From positions 1-64,000 of the forward strand of contig NATV01000103.1 of the NCBI GenBank assembly GCA_003094535.1: 64,000 bases of DNA, in the 5' to 3' direction. A program made the position numbers and the translations under genes. Every line of letters begins with the position of its first letter. The stretch's first letter is position 1. Of the stretch, positions 26,692-35,924 are shown in pieces. The DNA is from a gamma proteobacterium symbiont of Ctena orbiculata. Lineage in GTDB: Bacteria > Pseudomonadota > Gammaproteobacteria > Chromatiales > Chromatiaceae. The notes under the pieces are model-generated. The model was not told the DNA's origin. It saw only the letters and a list, made by a program, of their open reading frames with translations, and searched no databases.

Positions 26692-27126
26692 CTAGCCTCT
26701 CCTGCCAAGACCAACTTCAACTGCGCGCACCTTTTTTGCCACCTGATCGAGCACGCCATTGACAAATTTATGGCCCTGCTCGGCGCCGAACACCTTGGCC
26801 AACTCCACGGCCTCATTGATCACCACACGATAGGGGACTTCCGGCTTGTGGCTCAGCTCGTACGCCCCCAAACGCAGGATTGCCCGCTCCACGGGATCCA
26901 CGCTCTCGATGGCCCGGTCCAGGGTTGGCTTGAGCAGCTCATCAAGCTCCCCAAGGTGACCCGGCACTCCCTGCAACAGATCCTGGAAGTAGGGAATTTC
27001 AAAGCTGTTGAGATCCTGCTCCTCGAGAAACTGATTGATGATGTCAGCCACATCCTGGCCTGCCATCTGCCACTGGTAGATAGCCTGTACAGCATGCTTG
27101 CGCGCTTGGCTGCGTTTTTCACTCAT
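26692..27126 (-). CDS. nusB: Transcription antitermination protein NusB
   Basis: Binds boxA RNA with S10 in rRNA antitermination. The 144-residue all-helical protein shows RKHAVQAIYQWQMAGQDV near the start, DPVERAILRLGAYEL in the middle and VVINEAVELAKVFG near the end, with a C-terminal FVNGVLDQVAKKVR. ATG 27126 shares one base with the ribH stop (TGATG), giving tight coupling. Confidence 0.96.
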   Translation of the reverse strand: MSEKRSQARKHAVQAIYQWQMAGQDVADIINQFLEEQDLNSFEIPYFQDLLQGVPGHLGELDELLKPTLDRAIESVDPVERAILRLGAYELSHKPEVPYRVVINEAVELAKVFGAEQGHKFVNGVLDQVAKKVRAVEVGLGRRG

Positions 27127-27596
27127 CAACCGATCTGGCGTAACAGATTGACCATTTCAATGGCTGACAGGGTTGCCTCCGCACCCTTGTTGCCAGCCTT
27201 GGTGCCGGCACGTTCAATGGCCTGCTCAATGGTGTCTACGGTCAAAACACCAAACGCGATCGGGATACCATGTTTCAGTGTCACCTGCGCCATGCCCTTT
27301 ACACACTCACCGGCGACATAGTCGAAATGGGGTGTACCACCGCGGATCACCGCACCCAATGCGATAATCGCATCATATTCACCCTTCGCCGCCAGCTTCT
27401 CCAACGCAAGCGGCATCTCGAACGCACCCGGTACCCGCACCAGGGTAATATCATCCTCGCTGGCGCCATGCCGCTTCAGGGTATCCAGTGCCCCCTGCAG
27501 CAGACTTTCAACGATGAAGCTGTTGAAACGTGCCGTTACCAGGCAGAAGCGTGCATCACTGACCGTCATGGCCCCTTCGATTGTCTTCATACTCAT
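27126..27596 (-). CDS. ribH: 6,7-dimethyl-8-ribityllumazine synthase
   Basis: Condenses the RibBA and RibD products into lumazine, the penultimate riboflavin step. The 156-residue protein has [18 protein letters not shown], the [17 protein letters not shown] block, [20 protein letters not shown] with the catalytic histidine, and [19 protein letters not shown]. It lies 160 bases after ribBA and overlaps nusB by one base. Confidence 0.97.
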   Translation of the reverse strand: MSMKTIEGAMTVSDARFCLVTARFNSFIVESLLQGALDTLKRHGASEDDITLVRVPGAFEMPLALEKLAAKGEYDAIIALGAVIRGGTPHFDYVAGECVKGMAQVTLKHGIPIAFGVLTVDTIEQAIERAGTKAGNKGAEATLSAIEMVNLLRQIG

Positions 27597-27756
27597 CTAT
27601 CACTACCCTGAAATTAAAACCGATGTCTCTTACTTACCATTAACTATAGCCAGTGTCCCGCTCATTACACCGCGGAATATGCTATCCACTGCGCCTCATG
27701 GTCAGGACTCTGCAAGTGTAGCTGCGGCCTTACTGCCATGCTTCCGTTCGCGCAAG

Positions 27757-28872
27757 TTATTCACCCGCCACATACTCGGTGACTTCCAAATCGAAGCCGG
27801 ACAGGGCATGGATACTCTTTGGCGCACTGAGCACGCGCATTTTCCTGACGCCGAGATCAAACAGGATCTGCGCCCCTACACCATAGGTCCGCAGCTCCTT
27901 GCTGTTATCTCGCTTGACAAACTTCTTTTGCGACGCCTCGGCCGTCTGCATGTCGATCATTCGCTGTACGATCTCTCTCGCCGTATCGTGATTTCTCAAT
28001 ACTACGATAACACCCTCATCCACTTTGCCGATCATCTTCATGGCGTTGCGCAGCGGCCATCCGCATTCGTTGAATTTGGCCTCGAAGAGGTCACAGAGGC
28101 TGTTTTGCATATGCACCCTGACCAGGGTGGGCCGATCAGCGGAGGGATGGCCCTTGACCAGCGCCAGATGGAGTTCGTTGTCTACCATATCCTGGTAGGC
28201 AACCAGACGAAAATCACCGAACTGGGTGGGAAAGTTGCATTCGCTCACACGCTCTATGGTGGTCTCGTTCTTGACCCGGTAGTGGATCAGATCGGCAATG
28301 GTACCGATCTTCAGATTGAAGTCCGCGGCGAATTTCTCCAGGTCGGGACGGCGCGCCATGGTGCCATCCTCGTTGAGAATCTCAACGATCACCGCCGCCG
28401 GTGAGTGGCCCGCGAGACGCGCCAGATCACAACCTGCCTCGGTGTGTCCGGCACGCACCAATACACCGCCGGGCTGCGCCATCAAGGGAAAGATATGTCC
28501 AGGTTGGACCAGATCCTGGGGCTTCGCCTCGGGGGCCACGGCGGCGAGTATGGTAGTGGATCGATCGGCAGCCGAAATACCCGTGGTAACCCCTTCTGCC
28601 GCCTCTATGGAGACCGTGAAGTTGGTAGCGGAGAGTTCATCATCGGTGGTCACCATCAACGGGAGACGCAGTTGACCGCAGTGCTCCTTGGTCAATGTGA
28701 GACAGATCAGACCGCGCCCGTAACGGGCCATGAAATTGATGGCCTCGGGGGTTACGCACTCCGCCGCCATGACCAGGTCACCCTCGTTTTCACGATCCTC
28801 ATCGTCCATGATGATGACCATCTTCCCCTGCCTCAGGTCTTCAATGATCTCTTCTGTGGTGTTAAGCGCCAT
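27757..28872 (-). CDS. ribBA: 3,4-dihydroxy-2-butanone 4-phosphate synthase with degenerate RibA-like domain
   Basis: The N-terminal ~200 residues are a complete DHBP synthase: [16 protein letters not shown] near 23-38, [12 protein letters not shown], and [16 protein letters not shown], so it should make the four-carbon riboflavin precursor. The C-terminal ~165 residues resemble GTP cyclohydrolase II but have lost most of its zinc site: where RibA reads SEC...RCDCG this reads [36 protein letters not shown] is retained. Such half-degenerate fusions are common in gammaproteobacteria, and a separate ribA is then needed elsewhere. The ATG is at 28872. Confidence 0.93.
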   Translation of the reverse strand: MALNTTEEIIEDLRQGKMVIIMDDEDRENEGDLVMAAECVTPEAINFMARYGRGLICLTLTKEHCGQLRLPLMVTTDDELSATNFTVSIEAAEGVTTGISAADRSTTILAAVAPEAKPQDLVQPGHIFPLMAQPGGVLVRAGHTEAGCDLARLAGHSPAAVIVEILNEDGTMARRPDLEKFAADFNLKIGTIADLIHYRVKNETTIERVSECNFPTQFGDFRLVAYQDMVDNELHLALVKGHPSADRPTLVRVHMQNSLCDLFEAKFNECGWPLRNAMKMIGKVDEGVIVVLRNHDTAREIVQRMIDMQTAEASQKKFVKRDNSKELRTYGVGAQILFDLGVRKMRVLSAPKSIHALSGFDLEVTEYVAGE

Positions 28873-28970
28873 GTACTACCCATGAATTATGTTCAAAGTT
28901 AACCGTTTATTCTAACAGAGCTATTTGCTCAGGGCATCTGAAATTCATCACGGGCTTAAACCCGACCGAG

Positions 28971-29003
28971 TGTGATGCATTTGTGATGATTTCGTGATCG
29001 GAA
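28971..29003 (+). promoter_or_regulatory. Phased GTGATG direct repeats (possible operator)
   Basis: Three units, TGTGATGCATT, TGTGATGATTT and CGTGATCGGAA, follow each other with exactly 11-base spacing, and an inverted copy (CATCAC) lies at 28946-28951. Direct repeats with an 11-base period are typical of sites for OmpR/PhoB-type regulators. The site lies about 75 bases before the spondin start and about 100 bases before ribBA on the other strand, so either could be controlled. No regulator can be named. Confidence 0.45.
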
Positions 29004-29076
29004 AGAGAGGTTGGCGGTTCAGACTCACCTACACAGTAAGAATCACCAACCGCAACACCCATACGAGGAGATGATC

Positions 29077-29796
29077 ATGACAAAGAGCCTGACCGCATTG
29101 GCGGCATCCGTGAGTTTGCTTTTCTCGGCAAACAGCTTGGCGAGTGACCGTGATATCAGCGTGGAGATCACGAATCTGACCAACGCCATCTATTTCACCC
29201 CCCTGCTGGTGGCCACCCACAACCGCCACACCCGTCTGTTCGAGGTAAGCACAGAGGCATCGGCCAACCTGCAGGCGATGGCTGAGGGCGGCAACATCAG
29301 TGGTCTGATGGACGATGTAATTGCCGCTGGCGGCGAGGTCGTTGCCGACCCGGCTTCCGGCCTGTTGGCGCCGGGTGCCAGCGCCGAGGCGATGATCGAC
29401 AGACCCAGAAAAAGAAACCGCTATCTCTCGATCGTGGCCATGCTGCTACCCACCAACGATGGATTTGTCGGCCTCGACAGTTTGCGGATCCCCAAAAAGA
29501 AGGGGACATACACCTATTATCTAAAAGGTTATGATGCAGGTACCGAGGCGAATGATGAAATTATCAACGGCGGCGGCATGCCCGGTGTGCTGGGGATTCC
29601 AGCCGATCCCGGTGGCAATGCCGGCAGCGGCGGTATTTCCACGGCGGGAGCGGATCACAATCAGACAGTCCATATCCATCGGGGGATAACGGGTGATACC
29701 GACCCGACGGGCGGAGAAAGCGACCTCGACGCCAGGGTACATACCTGGCAGGGACCCGTGGCTCGCCTGGTAATCCGTGTTAAAGATGACGACTAA
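29077..29796 (+). CDS. Secreted spondin-domain protein
   Basis: A 239-residue exported protein. Residues 1-23 form a signal peptide with likely cleavage after ANSLA. The mature part is a Spondin_N domain: ISVEITNLTNAIYFTPLLVA at the start, YYLKGYDAGTEANDEIINGG in the middle, and VHIHRGITGD followed by ESDLDARVHTWQGPVARLVI at the end; a glycine-rich insert (about residues 165-195) separates the last two. Spondin_N domains in animals act in matrix adhesion; bacterial ones are uncharacterised. ATG 29077 lies 6 bases after GAGGAG. It sits on the opposite strand between ribE and ribBA and has its own terminator. Confidence 0.88.
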   Translation: MTKSLTALAASVSLLFSANSLASDRDISVEITNLTNAIYFTPLLVATHNRHTRLFEVSTEASANLQAMAEGGNISGLMDDVIAAGGEVVADPASGLLAPGASAEAMIDRPRKRNRYLSIVAMLLPTNDGFVGLDSLRIPKKKGTYTYYLKGYDAGTEANDEIINGGGMPGVLGIPADPGGNAGSGGISTAGADHNQTVHIHRGITGDTDPTGGESDLDARVHTWQGPVARLVIRVKDDD

Positions 29797-29822
29797 ACGG
29801 CAATTGATTTTCAGATCGCCGG

Positions 29823-30485
29823 CTAGTTCGCAATAAAACCACGCTCCTTCAGCAGTGTCTCGGTCACTCCCGAGACACTGTTTTTTGTCTCCCGGTCACC
29901 CAATACCAGGCGCTCAAGATAGCGGGCTACCAGATCGACCTCCAGATTGACTTCACTGCCGACACGGTAGTTTTCCATGATTGTCTTTGTCAGCGTGTGG
30001 GGGACGATGTTCAACTCGAAACGGGCACCCACCACTCCATTCACCGTCAGACTCACGCCATCGACACAGATCGATCCCTTGTGAGCGATATAGCGTGCCA
30101 AGGCTGCCGGGGCTTCGATCCTGAAACGTATCGATCGGGCATCATCCCGCCGTTCCACAACGCGGCCCACACCGTCCACATGCCCGCTGACCAGGTGCCC
30201 GCCCAGCGGCGTGCTCAGCGTCAACGCCTTCTCCAGATTCACCGGGCTACCCGGATGCAGTTTCTCAAGGGTGGTGATTGATAGGGTCTCCCGCGATACA
30301 TCGGCGCTGAAACCGTCCCCCGACAAGTCGATCACAGTCAGGCAGATGCCGTTGGTGGCGATACTGTCGCCCAACGCAACATCGTTCATATCGAGCTGTC
30401 CGCACTGGATCGACAGCCGAAGATCACCCTGTCTGGATTCCATGCCGGCGACGTTCCCGACAGCCTGGATGATACCGGTAAACAT
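29823..30485 (-). CDS. ribE: Riboflavin synthase, alpha chain
   Basis: Dismutates two lumazine molecules to riboflavin. The 220-residue protein shows the duplicated barrel typical of the enzyme: MFTGIIQAVG at the N-terminus, SIATNGICLTVIDLSGDGFS and GGHLVSGHVDGVG in the first half, ICVDGVSLTVNGV and NIVPHTLTKT in the second. The final ~20 codons are read through a perfect hairpin that acts as a terminator for the opposite strand. ribE is 149 bases from ribD. Confidence 0.97.
   Translation of the reverse strand: MFTGIIQAVGNVAGMESRQGDLRLSIQCGQLDMNDVALGDSIATNGICLTVIDLSGDGFSADVSRETLSITTLEKLHPGSPVNLEKALTLSTPLGGHLVSGHVDGVGRVVERRDDARSIRFRIEAPAALARYIAHKGSICVDGVSLTVNGVVGARFELNIVPHTLTKTIMENYRVGSEVNLEVDLVARYLERLVLGDRETKNSVSGVTETLLKERGFIAN
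29853..29886 (+). terminator. Intrinsic terminator of the spondin gene, inside the ribE coding region
   Basis: A perfect 11-base stem (CAGTGTCTCGG at 29853-29863 with CCGAGACACTG at 29870-29880), a 6-base loop and six T residues (29881-29886) on the plus strand, 57 bases after the spondin stop. The same bases encode the C-terminal end of RibE on the other strand. Confidence 0.88.
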
Positions 30486-30634
30486 AGTCAGCTCCCATCT
30501 ACGGGTTTCTTGATCGGCTTCTCAAATACAGGTGGATGATTACTGGTGACAATAGACAATCCCAACCACTTTGCATAACTGAGTTTGGCGTAATTACGTA
30601 CGATGTATTATTACTAAGGAAATGTGATTGACCA

Positions 30635-31750
30635 TTACCTGAGTTTCGCGGTTATGCGGATGTCCTGGCCCACCTGGCGTAGATCGGAGACCTGAAGGTC
30701 AATCCGATCTGCCATCTGCGAAATCCCGGGAAGCAGAAAAAGGCCCCGGCCTTCGCTGCCCATCAAGTGGGGTGCCTGATAAACAATCAATTCGTCCACC
30801 AACCCCTGCTCCATCATCGCACCCGCCAGGGTCGCTCCCGACTCCAACAGGATCTCATTGATCTCCTGCTCGCCCAGATACTGCATCACCTGATGCAGAT
30901 CGAGTCGTTCACTGTCCCCCGGAAGTACGGCAATTTGCGCCCCCGCGGCTTCCAGCTTAGCGCCGTGAACCGGTTGATCGTCACTGCATACAATCAGCGT
31001 CGGTCCCGGCAATGCCAGCATCTTGGCATCCACGGGCGTTGCCAGTTCAGGATCCAGCACCACACGCACCGGATGGGGAACGGGAACACCCTGCTCGAGC
31101 CCCAGCTCTTCAGCGGAGACGCGAACGTTGAGGGACGGATCATCGGCAAGCAGGGTACCGATGCCAGTGAGTATGGCCGCGCTCTGGGCACGCAATCTTT
31201 GAACATCGGCGCGCGCGGCGGGGGATGTTATCCATTGACTCTCTCCATCAGCCATCGCCGTACGCCCATCCAGACTCATGGCCATTTTGCACCGTATATA
31301 GGGCAGCCCCCGGGTCATACGTTTGATAAATCCGGGATTGAGGGCCTCCGCCTGGGATCGCATCACCCCTTCAGTGACCTCGATACCGGCATCGCGCAAC
31401 AGTTCCAAACCCTGCCCCGCCACCCTTGGATTCGGATCGGTCATCGCCACCACCAAGCGCTCCACGCCGGACTCGATAAGGGCGTCGGTACATGGCGGCG
31501 TTCTGCCGTGATGGCAGCAGGGTTCGAGGGTCACATAGGCTGTCGCCCCACTGGCCGAGGCATCGGCGATGGCCAGGGCGTTGCGCTCCGCATGGGGCTC
31601 CCCGGCCCGTCGATGGAAACCCTCCGCAATGATCTCTCCCTGCTTGACGATCACGCAACCGACCCGGGGATTTGGATGGGCGGTGTACCATCCTCGCCGT
31701 GCGAGTTGAATCGCACGCGCCATAAAGCGCTGATCAGCGACTGCGTTCAA
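30635..31750 (-). CDS. ribD: Riboflavin biosynthesis deaminase/reductase
   Basis: Bifunctional enzyme for the second and third riboflavin steps. Residues 1-150 are the deaminase with the zinc motif PHAERNALA (His53, Glu55) and [11 protein letters not shown] (Cys78, Cys87); the rest is the reductase, with [14 protein letters not shown] and [18 protein letters not shown]. Full length, 371 residues. The TTG at 31750 overlaps the nrdR stop as TTGA and has AAGGAG just upstream; ATG 31723 would shorten the conserved N-terminus. Confidence 0.95.
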   Translation of the reverse strand: MNAVADQRFMARAIQLARRGWYTAHPNPRVGCVIVKQGEIIAEGFHRRAGEPHAERNALAIADASASGATAYVTLEPCCHHGRTPPCTDALIESGVERLVVAMTDPNPRVAGQGLELLRDAGIEVTEGVMRSQAEALNPGFIKRMTRGLPYIRCKMAMSLDGRTAMADGESQWITSPAARADVQRLRAQSAAILTGIGTLLADDPSLNVRVSAEELGLEQGVPVPHPVRVVLDPELATPVDAKMLALPGPTLIVCSDDQPVHGAKLEAAGAQIAVLPGDSERLDLHQVMQYLGEQEINEILLESGATLAGAMMEQGLVDELIVYQAPHLMGSEGRGLFLLPGISQMADRIDLQVSDLRQVGQDIRITAKLR

Positions 31751-32259
31751 CGCTCCTTTTCCTCATCGCTCAACATGTCAAGCTGACGTCGATGCTGTTC
31801 CGGGCTGGGTTGCTGTTCAAGTCTTTCAATCTCTTCCCGAAAGGCGTTAACATCCTCGAACTTGCGGTAGACGGAAGCGAAGCGGACATAGGCGACCTGA
31901 TCCAGCCGCTTCAACTCTTCCATGACCAGTTCGCCGATCGCCAGTGACGCCACCTCTCTTTCGCCCCCCGCCATCAATTTACGGGTTATGTGATTGATTG
32001 CCGTATCCACCTGATCGGCACTCACCGGGCGCTTCTCCAGGGCACGGGTCATTCCTGCACGGAGTTTGCGGCCGTCGAAATGGACCCGGCTGCCATCCTG
32101 TTTCACCACCCAGGGAAGATTGAGTTCCGCTGTCTCATAGGTTGTGAAGCGTTCTTTGCAGACCGTGCATTCGCGGCGCCTACGGATCTGGTCACCCTCG
32201 CCTGCAAGGCGGGAGTCGATTACCTTTGTATCCTGAGCTCCACAAAATGGACAGCGCAT
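31747..32259 (-). CDS. nrdR: Transcriptional repressor NrdR
   Basis: Represses ribonucleotide reductase genes in response to ATP/dATP. The 170-residue protein has the zinc ribbon Cys3, Cys6, Cys31, Cys34 followed by the ATP-cone ([20 protein letters not shown] and so on). Slightly longer than usual because of an acidic C-terminal tail. It heads nrdR-ribD with a four-base overlap. Confidence 0.97.
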   Translation of the reverse strand: MRCPFCGAQDTKVIDSRLAGEGDQIRRRRECTVCKERFTTYETAELNLPWVVKQDGSRVHFDGRKLRAGMTRALEKRPVSADQVDTAINHITRKLMAGGEREVASLAIGELVMEELKRLDQVAYVRFASVYRKFEDVNAFREEIERLEQQPSPEQHRRQLDMLSDEEKER

Positions 32260-32264
32260 CTTTA

Positions 32265-32299
32265 TGAATTTTGAATTTTGAATTTTGAATTTTGAATTC
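32265..32299. repeat. Five-copy heptamer tandem repeat
   Basis: Five direct copies of TGAATTT (the last ends in C), immediately upstream of nrdR. A related, degenerate set of ATTCA/TGAAT words at about 32371-32392 points the other way and runs into the end of glyA. The array is short enough to vary by slippage. Confidence 0.85.
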
Positions 32300-32388
32300 T
32301 TCTGCTCACTTGTTACCCACCTGTTGAATGTTGATATCCATGTGATGTAGGCAACGCGAATTCATAATTCAGCATTCACTATTCAAAA

Positions 32389-33645
32389 TTAATCCTTGTA
32401 GACGGGATATTTGGCGCAGATTGCCAGCACCTTTGCCTTTACTGCGTCGATGACCGCCTGATCGCCGCGGCTGTCGATCACGTCGCACATCCAGCCTGCC
32501 AACTCCACGCACTCCGCTTCGCTGAAACCGCGGGTTGTCACCGCGGGGGTGCCCACCCTGATCCCGGAAGTGACAAATGGCGATTGGGGGTCATTGGGCA
32601 CCGCGTTTTTGTTCACCGTGATATTCGCCGCTCCCAGCCAGGCGTCCACCTCCTTACCGGTAAGACCTGCCTCGATGAAGCTGACCAGGAAAAGATGATC
32701 ATCCGTACCTTTGGAGACCACGTCGTATCCCCGCTCCATAAAGACCTTTGCCATGGCGCGGGCGTTCTCGATCACCTGCCACTGATAGGCCTTAAACTCT
32801 GGTTCCATCGCCTCCTTGAAGGCGACCGCCTTGGCAGCGATGACGTGCATCAGCGGACCGCCCTGAGTACCCGGAAAGACCAATGAATTGAGTTTCTTTT
32901 CAATCTCCGGATTGGCCTTGGCGAGAATCAGTCCGCCCCGTGGCCCACGCAGGGTCTTGTGGGTTGTGGTGGTGGTGACATCGGCGATCCCCACCGGATT
33001 GGGGTAGTGTCCTGCCGCGATCAGGCCGGCAACGTGGGCCATGTCGACAAACAGATAGGCCCCCACCTCATCGGCGATATCGCGAAAGCGCCGCCAATCC
33101 ACAACCCGTGAATAGGCGGAGAAGCCGGCGACGATCATTTTCGGTCTATGCTCTCTGGCCAGGCGTTCGACTTCCTCGTAGTCGATCTCCCCGGTATCAG
33201 GATTCAAGCCGTATTGGATGGCATTGTAGATCTTTCCGGAGAAGTTGGGCTTGGCGCCATGGGTGAGATGACCGCCATGGGCCAGACTCATGCCGAGGAT
33301 GGTATCTCCCGGCTCGCACAACGCCATATAGACCGCCGCATTGGCCTGGGAGCCGGAGTGGGGTTGGACGTTGGCATAGTCCGCGCTGAACAGCGCCTTG
33401 GCACGGTCGATGGCGAGTTGCTCGGCGACATCGACATTTTCACAGCCGCCGTAGTAGCGCTTCTGCGGATAGCCCTCCGCATATTTATTGGTCATCACAC
33501 CACCCTGGGCCTGCATAACCCTGGAGCTGGTGTAGTTTTCCGATGCTATCAGTTCGATATGCTCTTCCTGACGCCGCTCCTCCGCCTCTATGGCTGCCCA
33601 AAGTTCGTCGTCGTAACCCTCAATCCGCATGCTTTTGTTGAACAT
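32389..33645 (-). CDS. glyA: Serine hydroxymethyltransferase
   Basis: Interconverts serine and glycine, supplying one-carbon units. The 418-residue PLP enzyme contains [26 protein letters not shown], and the lysine-bearing [20 protein letters not shown] 33645 was chosen because GGAGAGAG lies ahead of it and [12 protein letters not shown] is a normal N-terminus; the frame remains open 14 codons upstream. glyA and nrdR are common neighbours. Confidence 0.97.
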   Translation of the reverse strand: MFNKSMRIEGYDDELWAAIEAEERRQEEHIELIASENYTSSRVMQAQGGVMTNKYAEGYPQKRYYGGCENVDVAEQLAIDRAKALFSADYANVQPHSGSQANAAVYMALCEPGDTILGMSLAHGGHLTHGAKPNFSGKIYNAIQYGLNPDTGEIDYEEVERLAREHRPKMIVAGFSAYSRVVDWRRFRDIADEVGAYLFVDMAHVAGLIAAGHYPNPVGIADVTTTTTHKTLRGPRGGLILAKANPEIEKKLNSLVFPGTQGGPLMHVIAAKAVAFKEAMEPEFKAYQWQVIENARAMAKVFMERGYDVVSKGTDDHLFLVSFIEAGLTGKEVDAWLGAANITVNKNAVPNDPQSPFVTSGIRVGTPAVTTRGFSEAECVELAGWMCDVIDSRGDQAVIDAVKAKVLAICAKYPVYKD

Positions 33646-33758
33646 CTCGCTCTCTCCGGCCATAGTGGAAGGGCGGAAATATATCAAAATATCGGAGCCG
33701 AGTCCTGTGCTCTACGGATCTCGATCAGGCCGCATCGCCGCTGCCGGCGTTTCCAGGG

Positions 33759-35378
33759 TCATTCGCTGAATAGAGAGAGAATACCCGACTGTTTGAACAT
33801 CAGGATGATGTCTTCCCTCATTCCCATGACATGGATGAGGAATAAGCCGACGAACAGCAGAAACAGCAGCAAAACGACAGAGACGAAGCCTCCGATTTCA
33901 AGACGCCGCTTGACCTTTACATCATCCGTCATCAGACGTGTCACCTGCCCCAGAACCGGAAACTCCAGTTCTGATCTGAGCGTTCGCATGTCGAAATAGA
34001 CCGGTTTGATGTTCGACAGCAAAAACGCCAGTCCGCCGCCTACTCCCAATGCGACGATAAGCACCAATCCACTCAATAAGAGGCGTCTTGGCCCGATCGG
34101 CAGTATCGGTACCTTTGGTGGCTCGACGATTCTGAATTTCAGGTTGTCGCCGGCCTCGTCGGCCTGTTCGGACATCCTTGCCGATTCCAGCCGCTGTACC
34201 AGCTCCTGATAGTTCTCCTTGTTGATGTTGTAGTCACGGTTGAGACGGGTCAGCTCCGCCTCGACCTGCGGCAATGTATCCAGTTTCTTTTTCAGCTGGT
34301 CGATCCGGGACTTGTATTCATCATGGCGCAGCCGGATCGTTCGTAATTCGACCTCGGATTGGCGATAGGAGAGCTTCAACTGCTCCAAGGCCGTTGTTCC
34401 CATGCTGGTTGCAGGAAGCGAGGTTGTCACTGTGGGGGGAGCGGCGGCGGCCTGCCTTTTCAGATCCTCGATGGTTTCCCTCAGCTCCTGAACATCGGGA
34501 TGTTCATCGGTATATCGTAGCAGCAGGTCATCCAGTCGGGTCTGCATCGCAAGTATGCGTTGTCCAGTCGGGGTATCCGCATTGGCGGTCACACCAAGAC
34601 TGGCTATTCTCCTCTCCTCTTCCGCAAGGGTCGTTGTATATTGCCGTTTCAGCTCATCACGACGGATCCGCGCCTCTTTGAGCTGGAGCTGGATCTCTTC
34701 GAGTCCCGATCTCGCCTCTTCGAGGCGCTGGAATACCCCCACTCCATCCCGGGGAAGGGTATCAACATTCTTGCGCTTGAATTCGGTGAGTCGATTTTCA
34801 GCCTCGAGGAGTCTTGTCTCATACTCGCGAATCTGCTGGGTCAGGAACTTCTGTGCTGCATCCGACTCGATGCGGGTGTCGCCCAGGGCACTCTCGACAA
34901 AGATATCGAGCAGCACCTTCACCACTTTTTGCGCCAGAAAACGGTCGTGATAGGCGTATCTTATGGTGTAGAAGTTCTCCGTCTCCTGGGTGCCTGGGAT
35001 ACTTCGCCGGTCCACATCGATTATGATGGTTTCCCTTAGCCAATCGATGAGCTGCTCGCGTTCCTGACGGGTTGTGGCAAGATGGTCCAGGTCTGTCTGC
35101 AGAATCAGTTTCTGCAGATTCTCATGACTGAGCAGGGTCCTGGTCATCAGATGCAGGCGCTGGTTCATGTCGTTCTGCACCGCCAATCCTTCGAGGAGCG
35201 GTCTGAGGACGCTCTCAGTGTCGACATAGACCTTGGCTTCGGATTCAAATTTGTCGGGCATGACGAAAACCACCGTCCATCCCAATAGCGCTACGGCCCA
35301 TGACAGTGCAACCGCCGCCCATCTAAAGCGCCACGCTGATCGAATATAATTCTTGATCTGTAAAATAATATCGTTCAT
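33759..35378 (-). CDS. XrtA-type polysaccharide chain-length determinant (Wzz/GumC family)
   Basis: A 539-residue inner-membrane protein that is expected to set the chain length of an exopolysaccharide. It has an N-terminal Wzz domain (helix about 18-40, then PDKFESEAKVYVDTESVLRP), two coiled-coil stretches (about 180-260 and 335-400), the PxxP segment EPPKVPILPIGPRRLL before a second helix near 425-445, and a further helix near 495-515. There is no Walker kinase domain. The organisation matches the PEP-CTERM/XrtA locus subfamily. Here it stands alone, with no exosortase, tyrosine kinase or glycosyltransferase nearby. Confidence 0.85.
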   Translation of the reverse strand: MNDIILQIKNYIRSAWRFRWAAVALSWAVALLGWTVVFVMPDKFESEAKVYVDTESVLRPLLEGLAVQNDMNQRLHLMTRTLLSHENLQKLILQTDLDHLATTRQEREQLIDWLRETIIIDVDRRSIPGTQETENFYTIRYAYHDRFLAQKVVKVLLDIFVESALGDTRIESDAAQKFLTQQIREYETRLLEAENRLTEFKRKNVDTLPRDGVGVFQRLEEARSGLEEIQLQLKEARIRRDELKRQYTTTLAEEERRIASLGVTANADTPTGQRILAMQTRLDDLLLRYTDEHPDVQELRETIEDLKRQAAAAPPTVTTSLPATSMGTTALEQLKLSYRQSEVELRTIRLRHDEYKSRIDQLKKKLDTLPQVEAELTRLNRDYNINKENYQELVQRLESARMSEQADEAGDNLKFRIVEPPKVPILPIGPRRLLLSGLVLIVALGVGGGLAFLLSNIKPVYFDMRTLRSELEFPVLGQVTRLMTDDVKVKRRLEIGGFVSVVLLLFLLFVGLFLIHVMGMREDIILMFKQSGILSLFSE

Positions 35379-35924
35379 TTAATTGACTGGAATTGGCTAT
35401 CGCTGATGGTGATGAAAATCGGCCACAGGACTATATTTATATTATATACGGTTCCCTTGTGAGCTACCGTTCCTAGAGGGGTTCGATCCACTTCATGGCT
35501 TCAGTCTATATACTCCACCACAGCTAATCCAGCTTTCGATTACCGGATTATCCCCCGGGTTGGCCAATCGGCACGGGAGCATTTCCCTGCGGTAACACGT
35601 CAGTGCCTCTGACCAGGCCGTAGCAGACCTGGCAGACAACCGCTCTAACCATAGAAAAATCAATTAGTTGAGGGAATTCACCCAGTGTTACCAGGCGTTG
35701 TTTACCGAGTCAAGGCCGCTGTTTGAGCTATAGTATTGATGGAAGCGAATCCAACTCACCAATCAATAATTATATTATTGTATTTAAAGGATTATTTTGA
35801 ATTCGCACAAGGCACTTCCCTGGACTTGAAAAGCTGCAGTGGCTTGCACCCCCCCGTTTTGAGAAGAAGAATCAGGCGGTACACGCCCATCGATTGACAC
35901 CGAGGTGTGCGGGATTGATAGAAA
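35379..35924. other. Long AT-rich intergenic region
   Basis: About 546 bases, clearly richer in A and T than its surroundings. It contains a 17-base palindrome at 35764-35780, a CCAGG/CCTGG inverted pair near 35610-35632, and a 52-codon frame beginning at ATG 35739 (MEANPTHQSIIILLYLKDYF) that has no recognised relatives and no good ribosome binding site. It probably holds the promoter of the chain-length gene and that of the gene at 35925. Confidence 0.6.
35764..35780. promoter_or_regulatory. AT-rich 17-base palindrome
   Basis: CAATAAT-TAT-ATTATTG is a perfect 7-3-7 palindrome, 145 bases before the unknown gene at 35925. It could be an operator for a dimeric regulator. No promoter hexamers can be assigned around it with confidence. 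Confidence 0.35.

Noticed and set aside
28873-29010. Possible FMN riboswitch upstream of ribBA
   Set aside because: The conserved RFN core elements are not present; only short hairpins and the phased repeats are seen.
35560-35600. Possible sigma-54 promoter (CGGCACGGGAGCATTT)
   Set aside because: The -12 element is not TTGC and the -24 element lacks the leading T.
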